From: Eutreptiella sp. 'Long Island Sound 2002'
Taxonomy: Eukaryota > Euglenozoa > Euglenophyceae > Eutreptiales > Eutreptiaceae
DNA length: 64,000 nt
Reading direction: 5' to 3'
Assembly (NCBI GenBank): GCA_964036045.1
Contig: OZ038379.1
Span: forward strand, 83,993,178 to 84,057,177
The translations under genes and the position numbers were made by a program. Positions 1 through 13,650 of the stretch are shown piece by piece (the first letter of the stretch is position 1; each line of letters starts with the position of its first letter). The notes below the pieces were generated by a model. That model saw only the letters and a list, made by a program, of their open reading frames with translations. It made no database searches and was not told the DNA's origin.

Positions 1-705
1 GGATTTTCCATGGGCCAAAACACGTCACCACGGGCTCAAAATGGGCTAAAAAAACTTGTTTGAGCATCCCAAATGGTCCGGATCACTTTTGGAAAAACGC
101 GTTTTCGACCTATTTTCGACGCATTTTTGGTCCCAAAACGGCCCATTTTCAAGGCATTTTGGGATTTCCATGGCCCAAAACACGTCACCACGGGCTCAAA
201 ACAGGCTAAAAACACATGTTGGAGCATCCCAAATGGTCTGGGAACAACTTTGGAAAAAATGATTGTTTTCGCCCCGGGGTCCCTGGTGGACCCACCGTTG
301 GCCCCAACTGTGCGCGGGCCGGGCTGCCCTGCGGCTCCACCAAGTGACCACTTGTTCGGGGGTCTAGGCGTCTCGTTGGGCGATTCTGAGGCTTGGAAAC
401 CACAAAAAGTGGGGGATTGCAGGTGGAATAGGTGCCCTCGGAACTTGGTTTTGAGCCACGTAGCCCAAGATACGGCCCGTTCTTGGTTTTGGCCTTGTTG
501 GACACAAATAACGCACAATTGGGCCATTTTTGGCCATTTTTGGGCCATTTCTTGGACATATCGTGGAGCCAGAGGGCAAGAAAGGGCTCTTGTTCACGGG
601 GCAATGGTGGCGCACGTCAAGTGTGGGAATCGTTTGCCTTCGTTTTGCCGTTTTGCCGTTTTGCCCCATTCCTACCCACTAGTACCCCAGCCCAAACGGA
701 ACCTC
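1..705 (-). repeat. TIR-repeat family, copy A (partial)
   Basis: This is the left-most copy of a dispersed repeat seen six times in the window. It begins inside tandem subunits of about 161 bp, each carrying a block of the type gagcatcccaaatggtc, and continues into the unique body that is also found in copies B-F. It is on the strand opposite to copies C-F. The end carrying ggggagaggggtgtag is absent; the sequence degrades near 690-705 into the tandem array that follows. The open frames in it differ between copies and are not conserved, so I call it non-coding. Confidence 0.8.
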
Positions 706-719
706 ACCTTTCGGTACCC

Positions 720-1815
720 GTGGAACAACAAAGCACACAAACGGCAAAACACAGCAGGGAACTACTCGTCCCTCTTGTACCAAACACGCCAGCCTCTTGT
801 TGCAACTCTTGCCTCTTGACTAGACATGGCGTGAATGTGAAGGTAACTCCGTTAAGAGTACACTTGTACTCCAAGTCCAAACACTAAGAGCAACGGGCAG
901 AGAAGAACAAAGCACACAAACGGCAAAACACGGCAAAGAACTACTCGTCCCTCTTGTACCAACTCTTGCTCCCATGATTAGACATGGCGTGAATGTGAAG
1001 GTAACTCCGTTAAGAGTACACCTGTACTCCAAGTCCAATCACTAAGAGCAAAGGGCACGAAAGAACAAAGCACACAAACGGCAAAATACGTCAAGGAACT
1101 ACTCGTCCCTCTTGTACCAACTCTTGCTCCCATGATTACACATGGCGTGAATGTGAAGGTAACTCCGTTAAGAGTACACCTATACTCCAAGTCCAATCAC
1201 TAAGAGCAAAGGGCACGGAAGAATAACGCACACAAACGGCAAAAAAAGACAAGGAACTACTCGTCCCTCTTGTACCAAACACTCCACACTATTTTTGCAA
1301 GTCTTGCTCCCATGATTAGACATGGCGTGAATGTGAAGGTAACTCCGTTAAGAGTACACCTATACTCCAAGTCCAATCACTAAGAGCAAAGGGCACGGAA
1401 GAATAACGCACACAAACGGCAAAAAAAGACAAGGAACTACTCGTCCCTCTTGTACCAAACACTCCACACTATTTTTGCAAGTCTTGCTCCCATGATTAGA
1501 CATGGCGTGAATGTGAAGGTAACTCCGTTAAGAGTACACCTATACTCCAAGTCCAATCACTAAGAGCAAAGGGCACGGAAGAATAACGCACACAAACGGC
1601 AAAAAAAGACAAGGAACTACCCGTCCCTCTAGTACCAAACACTCCACACTATTTTTGCAAATCTTGCTCGCATGATTAGACATGGCGTGAATGTGAAGGT
1701 AACTCCGTTAAGAGTACACCTGTACTCCAAGTCCAATCACTAAGAGCAAAGGGTACAATGAACGAAGCACACAAACGGCAAAACACAGCAAGGATGACTC
1801 ATCCCTCGGTACCAA
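720..1815. repeat. 158/180-bp tandem array
   Basis: The block catggcgtgaatgtgaaggt recurs at 825, 983, 1141, 1321, 1501 and 1681. The spacings are 158, 158, 180, 180 and 180 bp. The longer unit carries 22 extra bases (around accaaacactccacactatt). The units starting at 1321 and 1501 are identical over most of their length, which indicates recent duplication. Partial units occur at 720-824 and 1740-1815. No stable coding frame follows the period. The array lies between TIR-repeat copies A and B, so it may be an internal expansion of that repeat or an independent minisatellite. Confidence 0.9.
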
Positions 1816-2983
1816 AAGGGACTCAAAATTTCACTTGTTTTTGTCCCATAGTGGCCCATTTTCAAGGCATTTTGGGATTCTCCATGGGCCAAAACGCCCG
1901 ATCTTGGGCTCAAAACAGGCTAAAATCACTTTTGTGAGCCTCCCAAATGGCCCATGATCACTTTCACAAAATTGCGTTTTTCACCCAGTTTTGACCCATT
2001 TTTGGTGTTGAACCAGCCCCTTTTCAAGGCATTTTGGGATTTTCCGTGGGCCAAAACGCGGAAGCACGGGCTCAAAATGGGTCCAAACCACTTGTTTGAG
2101 CATCCCGAATGGTCCTGGATCACTTTTGGGAAAACGCGTTTTTCACCCATTTTTGACCCATTTTTGGGTCCAAAACGGCCCATTTTCAAGGCATGTTGGG
2201 ATTTTACGTGGCCCAAAACGCACCACCACGGGCTCAAAACGGCCTAAAAACACTTCTCTGAACATCCCAAGTGGTCTAGGAACAACTTTGGAAAAAATGA
2301 TTTTTTTCGCCCGGGGACCCTGGTGGACCCACCGTTGGCCACTACCGTGCGCGGGCCGGGCTGCCCTCCAGCTCCACCAAGTGACCACTGGTACGGGGGT
2401 CTGGGTGGCTCGTTGGGCGATTCTGAAGCTTGGAAACCACAAAAAGTGCGGGCTTGCGGGTGGACTAGGCGCCCTCGGAATTCGGATTTGAGCCACGTAA
2501 CCCAAGTTACGCCCTGTGCTTGGTTTCGGGGTGTTGGTGCGCATTGCGCAGGTTTTCGGGGCTTTTTGGCGCCTTTTTGGGCCGTTTCTCGGACATATCG
2601 TGGAATTGAAGGGCACTAGAGAGCTCTTTGACACGCTGAAGTCAAGCCGGACCGGCAGTGTACTCACCGTATCCCTTCGTTTGGGCGTTTCGCCCGGGTT
2701 TTGGGGCTGTTTTGGGCGAAAATGGCTGCTTTTGGCCCAAAACTGCGCAGATTTGGGAGGGCACCTCCCGACTTGGCACCCCCGCCCCGGGCCGCCACCG
2801 CTTAGTTTTTGGCTATGAGCTTGGATTTGGCAAGGGCACCACCTAGGCTCCAAGATGGCTAGAGTAGAGTAGAGCCCGGAGCGATGAGGCGGAGCAATGG
2901 CCAAAACGGTGAGGAGAAGTGCTTGTTGCTTGTTGCTTGTTGTTGCTTGTTAGCTAGATTTAAGGGGAGAGGGGTGTAGTAAT
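1816..2983 (-). repeat. TIR-repeat family, copy B (left arm of palindrome)
   Basis: Copy B has the same body as copies C-F, in reverse orientation. It has about two and a half 162-bp subunits at 1850-2260, then the unique body, and ends in the 16-bp terminal sequence ggggagaggggtgtag at 2964-2979. It abuts copy C head to head; only aatatt remains between their terminal sequences. Confidence 0.85.
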
Positions 2984-4237
2984 ATTACTACACCCCTCTC
3001 CCCTTAAATCTAGCTAACAAGCAACAAGCAAGCAAGCAACAGGCAACAAGCACTTCTCCTTTCCGTTTTGGCCATTGCTCCGCCTCATCGCTCCGGGCTC
3101 TACTCTACTCTAGCCACCCTAGAGCCTAGGTGGTGCCCTTGCCAAATCCAAGTTTATAGCCAAAAACTCAGCGGTGGCGGCCCGGGGCGGGGGTGCCAAG
3201 TCGGGAGGTGCCCTCCCAAATCTGCGCAGTTTTGGGCCAAAAACAGCCATTTTTCGCCCAAAACAGCCCCAAAACCCGGGCGAAACGCCCAAACGAAGGG
3301 ATACGGTGACTACACTCCACGTGCGTCTTGACTTCACCGTGTCAAAGAGCTCTCTAGTGCCCTTCAACTCCCTGATATGTCCGAGAAACGGCCCAAAAAG
3401 GCGCCAAAAAGCCCCAAAATCTGCGCAATGTGCACCAGCACCCCAAAAACAAGCGCGGGCCGTATCTTGGGCTACGTGGCTCCAATCCGAATTCCGAGGG
3501 CACCTAGTCCACCCGCAACCCCCCACTTTTTGTGGTTTCCAAGCCTCAGAATCGCCCAACGAGCCACCTAACCCCCCCGTACCAGTGGTCACTTGGTGGA
3601 GCCGGGGGGCAGCCCGGCCCGCGCACGGTGGGGGCCACCGGTGGGTCCACCAGGGTCCCCGGGGCGAAAAGTATCATTTTTTCCAAAGTTGTTCCTAGAC
3701 CACTTGGGATGCTCAAACAAGCGTTTTTAGCACGTTTTGAGCCTGTGGAGGCGCGTTTTGGGCCATGGAAAATCCCAAAATGCCTTGAAAATGGGCCCTT
3801 TTTGGACAAAAAATGGGGCAAAAATGGGTCAAAAACGCGTTTTTCCAAAAGTGATCCTGGACCATTTGGGATGCTCAAACAAGTGTTTTGAGCCCGTTTT
3901 GAGCCCGTGGTGACGCGTTTTGGGCCATGGAAAATCCCAAAATGCCTTGAAAATGGGCCGTTTTGGGACCAAATATGGGGCAAAAATAGGTCAAAAACGC
4001 GTTTTTCCAAAAGTGATCCTGGACCATTTGGGATGCTCAAGCAAGTGGTTTTAGCCCATTTTGAGCCCATTCAGACGGGTTATGGCCCATGGAAAATCCC
4101 AATGTCCCTTGAAAAGGGACCGTTTTGGGACCAAACTAGGTCAAATAGGGCCAAAAATGCGTTTTTCCAAAAGTGACCCTGAACCATTGGGGGTGCACAA
4201 ACAAGTGTTTTGAGACCATTTTGAGCCTGTTTTGATG
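1847..4237. repeat. Large inverted repeat centred at 2983/2984
   Basis: The sequence reads as a near-palindrome around gtagtaatattactac (2976-2991). The arms match with scattered substitutions and small indels for roughly 0.7 kb of unique body, and then through the 162-bp subunits. It is formed by copies B and C of the TIR repeat lying head to head. Confidence 0.85.
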
Positions 4238-4340
4238 GAGTTTAGCCCCTTCCGCCACATGTATGCACCACGTTGTACCTTTCGCACGCGTCTTAGACCC
4301 GGATGGTGGAACCACCTAGAGTTGGGGAGAGGGGTGTAGA
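2984..4340 (+). repeat. TIR-repeat family, copy C (right arm of palindrome)
   Basis: This copy starts with ctacacccctctcccc at 2988-3003 and ends with its inverse ggggagaggggtgtag at 4324-4339, so it has 16-bp perfect terminal inverted repeats. Three subunits of 162 bp (key block atgctcaaac at 3709, 3871 and 4033, plus a diverged one near 4193) lie just inside the right end. It is about 1.35 kb long. It encodes no recognisable protein, which fits a non-autonomous, MITE-like element, although the type of transposase is unknown. Confidence 0.85.
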
Positions 4341-4451
<111 letters not shown>

Positions 4452-6311
4452 CTACACCCCTCTCCCCTTAAATTTAGCTAACAAGCAACAACAACAACAA
4501 GCAACAAGCAACAAGCAACAAGCACGTCTCCGTGCCGTTTTGGCCATTGCACCTTCCCAACGCCTCGGGCCTGACTCTACTTTAGCCATCCTAGAGCCTA
4601 GGTGGTGGCCTTGCCAAATCCAAGTTTTGAGCCAGAAACTCACCGGTGGCGGCCCGGGGCGGGGGCGCCAAGTCGGGAGGTGCCCTCCCAAATCTGCGCA
4701 GTTTTCGGCCAAAAACAGCCATTTTTCGCCCAAAACAGCCCTAGTAAGGGTTCAAAACAGCCAAACGAAGGCAAACGGCTCCTACACTGCACGTGCGGCT
4801 TGACTTTCTCGTGACCAAGGGACCTTTGGTGCCCTCTAACTCCACGATATGTCCGAGAAACGGCCCAAAAAGGCGCCAAAAAGCTCCAAAAAGTGCGCAG
4901 TGTGCACCAACACCCCGAAACCAAGAACGGGCCGTATCTGGGGCTACGTGGCTCAAAAACGAATTCCGAGGGCACCTAGTCCACCCGCAACCCCCCACTT
5001 TTTATGGTTATCAAGCCTCAGAATCGCCAAACGAGACACGTAGACCCCCGTACCAGTGGTCACTTGGTGCAGCCGGAGGGCCGGCCAGCCCACGCACCGT
5101 GGGGGCCAACGGTGGGTTCGCAGGGTCCTCAGGGCGAAAAAAATGATTTTTTCCTAAGTTGTTCCCAAACCACTTGGGATGCTCAAACAAGTGTTTTTAG
5201 GCCGTTTTGAGCCCGTGGTGGCGCTTCGGATCATTTGCCCATGTAGCCATCTTGGATCCTAGGTGGTGCCCTTGCCAAATCCAAGTTTTGAGCCAAAAAC
5301 TCACCGGTGCCGGCCCGGGGCGGTGGCGCCAAGTCGGGAGGTGCCCTCCCAAATCTGCGCAGTTTTGGGCCAAAAACAGCCATTTTTCGCCCAAAACAGC
5401 CCTAGTAAGGGTACAAAATAGCCAAACGAAGGCAAACGGCTGCTACACTCCACGTGCGGCTTGACTTTCTCGTCACCAAGGGACCTTTGGTGCCCTCTAA
5501 CTCCACGATATGTCCGAGAAACGGCCCAAAATAGGCCCCAAAAAGCCCCAAAAACTGCACAATGTGCACTAGCACCCCGAAACCAAGAACGGGCCGTATC
5601 TTGGGCTACGTGGCTCAAAAACGAATTCCGAGGGCACCCAGTCCACCCGCATCCCCCCACATTTTATGGTTTCGAAGCCTCAGACTCGCCCAACGAGACA
5701 CGTAGACCCCGGTACTGGTGGTCACTTGGTGCAGCTGGAGGGCCGGCCAGCCCACGCACAGTGGGGGCCAACAGTGGGTCCACCATGGTCCCCGGGGCGA
5801 AAAAAATGGTTTTTTCCAAAGTTGTTCCTAGACCACTTGGGATGCTCAAACAAGTGTTTTTAGGCCGTTTTGAGCCCTTGGTGGCGCGTTTTGGGCCATG
5901 GAAAATCCCAAAATGCCTTGGAAATGGGCCGTTTTGGGACCAACAATGGGTCAAAAATGGGTCAAAAACGCGTTTTTCCAAAAGTGATCCCGGACCATTT
6001 ATGATGCTCAAACAAGTGGTTTTAGCCCATTTTGAGCCCGTGGCGACGGGTTTGGGCTCATGGAAAATCCCAAAATGCCTTGAAAAAGGGCCATTTTGGG
6101 ACCAAAAATGGGTCAAAAATGGGTCAAAAAGGCGTTTTTCCAAAAGTGATCCCGGACCATTTGGGATGCTCAAACAAGTGTTTTTAGCCCGTTTTGAGCC
6201 TGTTTTGACCGAGTTTAGCCCCTTCCACCACATGTATGCACCACTTTGTGCCCTTCGCACCCACCTTGGAGCCGTGTGGTGGAGCCACCTAGAGTTGGGA
6301 GAGGGGTGTAG
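4452..6311 (+). repeat. TIR-repeat family, copy D (chimeric, 1.86 kb)
   Basis: Copy D begins with ctacacccctctcccc at 4452-4467 and ends with gggagaggggtgtag at 6297-6311, flanked by (TA)n on both sides. It contains the body twice: a first body from 4452 to about 5222, then a jump at gtggcgcttcggatcatttg into a second body (about 5225-5820). This is followed by three 162-bp subunits (atgctc at 5842, 6004 and 6166). The internal duplication explains its extra length compared with copies C and F. Confidence 0.85.
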
Positions 6312-8918
<2,607 letters not shown>

Positions 8919-9539
8919 CTAGATTGTCTTCCAGGCACTTGAGGACATCTGTCCAGAGTGCCGCAGTGCCCACCTCGCCTTAGGCCACCCCCTATCGGCA
9001 CGCTCCTTACATGTCCCGCATAGTGGGACGGAGGCACACTGATGAACCCAAAGTGACGCCGTTTCCCTGCACCCGTGGCATCGCTGCGGAAGCACAGACC
9101 GCGACGGAACGCAGCTACCATCACAACACTGCGACCATAGGTCCTGCCATACATCGCAGCACGCGTCCTGGAGTCCGAGCAAAGCACCCGCCAGCGTGCG
9201 TGCTGTGGCACAACTGAGGAGGCTGTGCCTCGCTTCCTCCCACGTGGATACCGGGCGGAGTACCGGTCGCCCGTCGGGCATCACCAGCAGGCTCTCAAGC
9301 AGCCGGGGCCACCGCGCAACTTTGGGGCTGTGTGTGCCATGCGCCAGGAGCTCCCAACCGTAGTCCCGTAAGACCTCCCCGATGACATCAACCCCGTCCT
9401 GCTCCGGGCCCCTGGCGGATGCCAGAACCAAGCGTTGTCCTCCCGCCCGAGCCTCAATGACCGCCGCGAGGCCCAGAGTGTCAAGGGTGTGACGGGCATC
9501 GGCAGCCACGTGGTCGTCCCCCTCTGGCGGAGAGAACAT
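8919..9539 (-). CDS. LINE ORF2 C-terminal extension with cysteine cluster, copy I
   Basis: This 206-codon open stretch is the last part of ORF2. It includes a C-x2-C-x8-H-x-C-x5-C-x2-C cluster beginning CHGCRETASLW, which looks like a zinc-binding treble-clef or RING-like site. The same cluster occurs in copies II and III (with changes in III), so it is part of the element. It is not a standard LINE domain and I do not recognise its function. It shares the reading frame of the 9600-10805 and 13809-19394 segments, but frameshifts and a stop at 9600 separate them. Confidence 0.7.
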   Translation of the reverse strand: MFSPPEGDDHVAADARHTLDTLGLAAVIEARAGGQRLVLASARGPEQDGVDVIGEVLRDYGWELLAHGTHSPKVARWPRLLESLLVMPDGRPVLRPVSTWEEARHSLLSCATARTLAGALLGLQDACCDVWQDLWSQCCDGSCVPSRSVLPQRCHGCRETASLWVHQCASVPLCGTCKERADRGWPKARWALRHSGQMSSSAWKTI

Positions 9540-9599
9540 GGCCTGTGACGTGGTCTTTCGCGTCGTCGCCCTGTACCCGTGCCAGTTGCTTGGAGCCCA

Positions 9600-10805
9600 C
9601 TAACACTGCCATGGACCGCTGCTCCGTGACCGCTGGTATGGCTCGTCGCAGCTGCCGGTCATACAGCCACAACGTACCCACGTCAAGTAGACAGCCACCG
9701 CCAGGATTGGGAGACTGCACAGAGGTTGCTGAAGGACCGGCAGCACCTCGCGAGGCCAGCCCATAACGTTCCCCACTGCTGGATGGTTGGCGTACACCTG
9801 GAGCCAGGGATCACTCTTGCCGTCAGGGCTTCTCACCATGGTACCACGCACCAAGGCCCACGATTGCGCCGACACCACGCAGGACCACTCCCTGAATGTC
9901 GTGATGTCCCGTGCCACCCAGGAACTGATCCACTGGCTGAAGGCCTGCGCCACCGCCGCCATCCAGTGAGGGAACAAGGACATGGCCTCTTCGTGCGCGA
10001 TGCACGACCGTGGCACCAGCAGTGCGTGCAGCGGTGCCCTCTGAAAGGTTGCCCGCAGGTCGCCGGGGAGGCTGGCAAACGGGTTCCACGGCGGACGCTG
10101 CTGGATCCTCCCTGCCGGCGGGCAGAAGGGTGTGTCACCTCGCAGGAACGCGTATACCGCCCTCCTTCGATCTTGCATCGGCAGCTGCATGATCTGGGTG
10201 AGCCGATGGTTCCTGCGGGCATACACATCTTCCCCAATCTGGACCATGTCCTCCACAAAGAGCTTGGCCTTGGCAGGGGCCCGGGACGACGCCGCCCGCA
10301 CCGCAGCGAACAGCCGCTTCAGGTCCCCGGGGACGACACCCGCCATCAGGGATTCAGTCCATCTGCAGCCGTGCTCCCTCCATGCCACGAACTCCACCGC
10401 CCTGTCCGTCAGGGGTAGCTCCGCCGTGAACTCCTCCACACGCCTGCACAAGAGCCCAGCCACTTCCTCGTCCCGCGCACACAGTAGGCGCATGTGGCCA
10501 ATGTCCTCCTCCGGCCCCCCACAGAAGATACAGGGGTGGGCCGGTATTGCCATACGCGTGAGCTTCTGTCTCCACCATCGCATGACCTGCATGGTGGACA
10601 AGCGACCGTCACGTGCCCGCAGCATATTTCTGTGCGTTGGGCCGTGGTGTACGGCTCCCAGGGGCACCGCCTCGCAGGCGCCAGCCAGTGGTGTGTGCGC
10701 CCTGGTGCGTGCCGCTAGCGAACGCCACTCCATCTCCCGGACTTGCTGAAGGGCTTGCATGGACGGCACACGCAGCTCGAGCTCTCCATTATCCCCCGGC
10801 ACCAA
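9600..10805 (-). CDS. LINE ORF2 zinc-knuckle region, copy I
   Basis: A 401-codon fragment of ORF2 downstream of RNase H. It has the knuckle C-x2-C-x8-H-x4-C at residues 92-109 (CIFCGGPEEDIGHMRLLC), typical of the region after RT/RNase H in LINEs of the I, Tad and related groups, where it is thought to bind nucleic acid. About 290 residues after it have no domain I can name. The final ~40 codons are out of frame compared with copy II because of a small indel near 9695. The start methionine is only the first one after the junction at 10806, not a true start. Confidence 0.8.
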   Translation of the reverse strand: MVPGDNGELELRVPSMQALQQVREMEWRSLAARTRAHTPLAGACEAVPLGAVHHGPTHRNMLRARDGRLSTMQVMRWWRQKLTRMAIPAHPCIFCGGPEEDIGHMRLLCARDEEVAGLLCRRVEEFTAELPLTDRAVEFVAWREHGCRWTESLMAGVVPGDLKRLFAAVRAASSRAPAKAKLFVEDMVQIGEDVYARRNHRLTQIMQLPMQDRRRAVYAFLRGDTPFCPPAGRIQQRPPWNPFASLPGDLRATFQRAPLHALLVPRSCIAHEEAMSLFPHWMAAVAQAFSQWISSWVARDITTFREWSCVVSAQSWALVRGTMVRSPDGKSDPWLQVYANHPAVGNVMGWPREVLPVLQQPLCSLPILAVAVYLTWVRCGCMTGSCDEPYQRSRSSGPWQC

Positions 10806-10806
10806 G
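10653..10806. repeat. 154-bp direct repeat flanking foreign segment (left)
   Basis: This LINE sequence (ggctcccaggggcaccgcct to cggcaccaag) is repeated at 15135-15288 with four substitutions (97%). At all four sites the right copy agrees with LINE copy II and the left copy differs. It marks the left edge of the foreign segment 10807-15134. Confidence 0.95.
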
Positions 10807-11390
10807 GTAGGTAGGTAGGTATCTTCGGGAGCTCGGGTTGCCTCCTTTGATATTGCAGGAAGAAGGTCTTACCAAGGGGACGTCGTGTCCCTCCCACTGC
10901 CCTATGTCAGGTGCCTCTTGAGCCGCTCCCGCATGTGCTTGGGAAGGCATTGTCGCGGCCACCCGGTCCATGTGTCCCAGGTGGGAGGGTGTCCCCACAT
11001 GTGTCCATGGGTAGGGCCACATGCCCCCTCCTTTGGGCGGCAGCTCTGGGGGGCTGCCCAGCCGCCTGGAGTATCTCTCACCACAAGGGGTAGTGCTCCC
11101 GCTTGTCTACGGTACGACCGCCTCACCCTTGTGGCTTGAGTTGCGGGGCCACTCTGCTTGGCAGGTGACCCCCTCCTGGACTGTGTAACGGCTCGCCTGT
11201 CACCGGTTGCTTCCATGGCTCCGGGTGACGTTTGCCATGGTCCCCGATGCAGCCTGGCCGGGCTCGGACCAGTGGCCTTGGAGTACCGCTCCTGCCACTG
11301 GCCCGGTGGGTCGGCTGGGTCGCCCCAGTGCGTCCAACCCATGGGGTATTGGTTCTTTTCTGTCCCTCGGCCGCCCTATGTGTGTGCAGT

Positions 11391-11585
11391 GTCCTGGGCC
11401 GCTGGGCTCCTGTTCACCGGTGTGCCCGCGCGGTTTGCTGTGGTGTGTCTGCGGTGTCCTGGGCCGGCTGGCTCCTGTTCACCGGTGTGCTCGCTCGGTG
11501 TGTTGTGTTGCATGTGCGGTGTCCTGGGCCACTGGGCTCCTGTTCACCGGTGTGCGTGCTGTGTGCGGTGCGCGTGTGCCATGGG
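11391..11585. repeat. 65-bp tandem triplication
   Basis: The block gtcctgggcc followed by ctgggctcctgttcaccggt recurs at 11391, 11456 and 11521, an exact 65-bp spacing. The third unit decays after about 11570. No gene is seen in 10830-12000. Confidence 0.9.
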
Positions 11586-11608
11586 TGGTTGTGTCCCTCT
11601 TCCTCCCC

Positions 11609-11711
11609 CCCTAATTTTCGTTTTTTTTACTTGTTTTTTTTCTTTCTTTTTTTTTTTTTTTTTGGGAAGAAAAAAAAAAGAAAAAAAAAAAGAACAAAAA
11701 AGAGAAAAACA
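11609..11711. repeat. Poly-T / poly-A inverted homopolymer tract
   Basis: T-rich runs (about 11624-11662) are followed by gggaag and then A-rich runs (about 11669-11711). The two halves are complementary and could fold into a hairpin. It may be two retrotransposed poly(A) tails meeting head to head; neither parent element is recognised. Confidence 0.8.
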
Positions 11712-12489
11712 GGGGCGCGCGTACACTGCAGGCACAGGCATGGGCAGTTGGTGCGGCGGTGCAATAGCGTTGTGTCCTCTGGCGTGTGTCGTCGGTGCTG
11801 TGGCGGCGGTCGCGCCCCAGGGGTGCGGCTCGCGCGTCCTGATGTACACGGGCTTGGGTCACGGTGGGTTTGGTGAGGTGTCTCTTTGCTTCTGGAGCTG
11901 GCTCGTTAGGCGGCTGTGTGGGCTGTGGGTGTGGTCTGTGGTTACGTTGTTCCCTCGGCGGGCTTGGTTAGGAGTCAAGGGTTAGCGGTTTCGGGGTGTG
12001 GCTCGGGTTTGACTTGTGCTTGGGTTCTGGCTCGGTTAGGCGGTTGCGACGTTAGCGGGCCTGGGTTCGGTGCCTTTGGGCGTAGCGGTGCTCGTTGTCG
12101 TGTGTGTTGGCTTCCTTCGGCGTCCGGTTCGTTTGGGGACTTCTGGGCGGGGCCTGGCGTGGCGCCCCGTGGTGGTGGTGTGCTCGGTAACGGGGTTAGA
12201 TGGCGGCGCCGCTGGCTTGGGGGTCAGGCGCGTCGTGTTGTGTGGCGCGCAGGGCTCCTGGGGTGCTGTGGGTGTCGCCGGTGTCGGTGCGCCGACGCTT
12301 GTGGGGTCGTGAGGGGGTGTGTGTGTGCGGGGCTGGGCTTTGGGTGATGTCCCACAGGCGGATGCCGTCTCGCTGCGTTTCCTGGAGGGTCTCCCGCAGG
12401 CGCCTGAGGACATACGGGTGGTCCTGGGGCGCGGGGAGGTTGGGGGGGTGGACTCCCAGGGGGTGGAGCGCATCGACCAGCATGGCTTC

Positions 12490-13041
12490 TCATGCGGCCT
12501 GCGGCATCCACCCCCCCGCCGGCTGGAGGCGGCAGTTCTCCACCGACCCCTTGCGGGGCCGATGGACCAGGCCCTCGAGGGAGGGCTCTCCCCGGGCCCA
12601 CTTTCGCGGCTCCCAGAGGTGCGTGTGGGTCCAGCGCTGCCACCACTGTTCTTGGGCGGGCCTGCGGTCTTGGGCGGAGGAGTGGGCGTGGGTGGGTGTG
12701 ACGGGGTCGTGGGGACCGGTGGCGGTGGCGGGCCTGGGGGATTCCTCGTAGTCCTGTTCCGTGGGGGTGCGTGGGGAGTGGGGGCGCACGCGGATGTGGA
12801 CCCGCGGGTGTGCGCGTACGGTCTCCGCCTCGGGGTTGGGCGGGGACTCGCGGCGGCGGCGGTAGTGGGGCATGCGTTGTATGTGGGCTGTCATCGAGGG
12901 TTGGTAGGGGGGTGGGGGCGCTGCTGGTGGATCGTGGCGTCGTTCTGGCTTGGTCGGGAGCGGTCCGCGGGCCTGGGGTGCGGGCTTTGAGAGCTGGCGG
13001 GACGAGGTGCGTCGCGCTTCGGACGCGGCGCGCTCCGCCAT
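12490..13041 (-). CDS. Hypothetical protein fragment in foreign segment
   Basis: A 183-codon open stretch, rich in Pro, Arg and His in its first half and with a Trp-rich end (WWQRWTHTHLWEPRKW). It lies downstream of, and on the same strand as, the proline-rich frame at 13651-15134, so it could be the continuation of one protein across frameshifts. Low-complexity composition and GC-rich DNA make chance open frames common here. No domain is recognised. Confidence 0.35.
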   Translation of the reverse strand: MAERAASEARRTSSRQLSKPAPQARGPLPTKPERRHDPPAAPPPPYQPSMTAHIQRMPHYRRRRESPPNPEAETVRAHPRVHIRVRPHSPRTPTEQDYEESPRPATATGPHDPVTPTHAHSSAQDRRPAQEQWWQRWTHTHLWEPRKWARGEPSLEGLVHRPRKGSVENCRLQPAGGWMPQAA

Positions 13042-13650
13042 GAAGGTGGTGGCGGTGGCGTCGGTGACGGTGGGGGGGCGCCGCGCTGGGCGCTGCTGCC
13101 TTCGGGCCTGGGACGGCTGGGGCCGGATGTCATAGAGGACGTCCTCGGGGGGCCGGGCTCGCGCTGCCGTTGTGGCGCCGCGTTTGGGCTTGGGTTTGGG
13201 CTTGGCTGCGGGTTGCGGTCGTGGCGTGCTGGCGGGTTTGGGTGGCCGTTTGGCGGCGGCCTTGGGTTTCGGCTGGGTCGTGGGTGTGGGCTTCGTCGGG
13301 GCGTGGGCCTTGGCGGCGGCGGGGCTGCTCGCGGTGGGGGCGGGTTTGGAGGCCCGTTTGGGAGGTGTCCCCCGCGGCCTGGGGGGTGGAGTGCTGGATG
13401 AGGACGTGGTGGTGGTGGTGGATGAGGTGGTCGTGGTGGTGGAGGTTGTGGAGTCGGAGGCGGAGGAGAAGGCTGTGGGAGACGGCGGAGGGTCCTGGGC
13501 TTCGGGGGCGGGCGTATGATGCTGGGTCCTGTAAGTAGCGAGAACGAGGGTGCAGGTTCGGGCACCGGGCGTGTGCGCGCGTTTTCCCTGGTGATCCGTG
13601 CGTGCTGGTGCTGGCGTGGCGGCGTTGTCTCGGCTGCGCGGGCAAGTGGG

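Noticed and set aside
1-705. Coding frames in the TIR repeats, some with similar peptides in several copies
   Set aside because: The frames shift between copies and the similarity is explained by DNA identity; no domain is recognisable.
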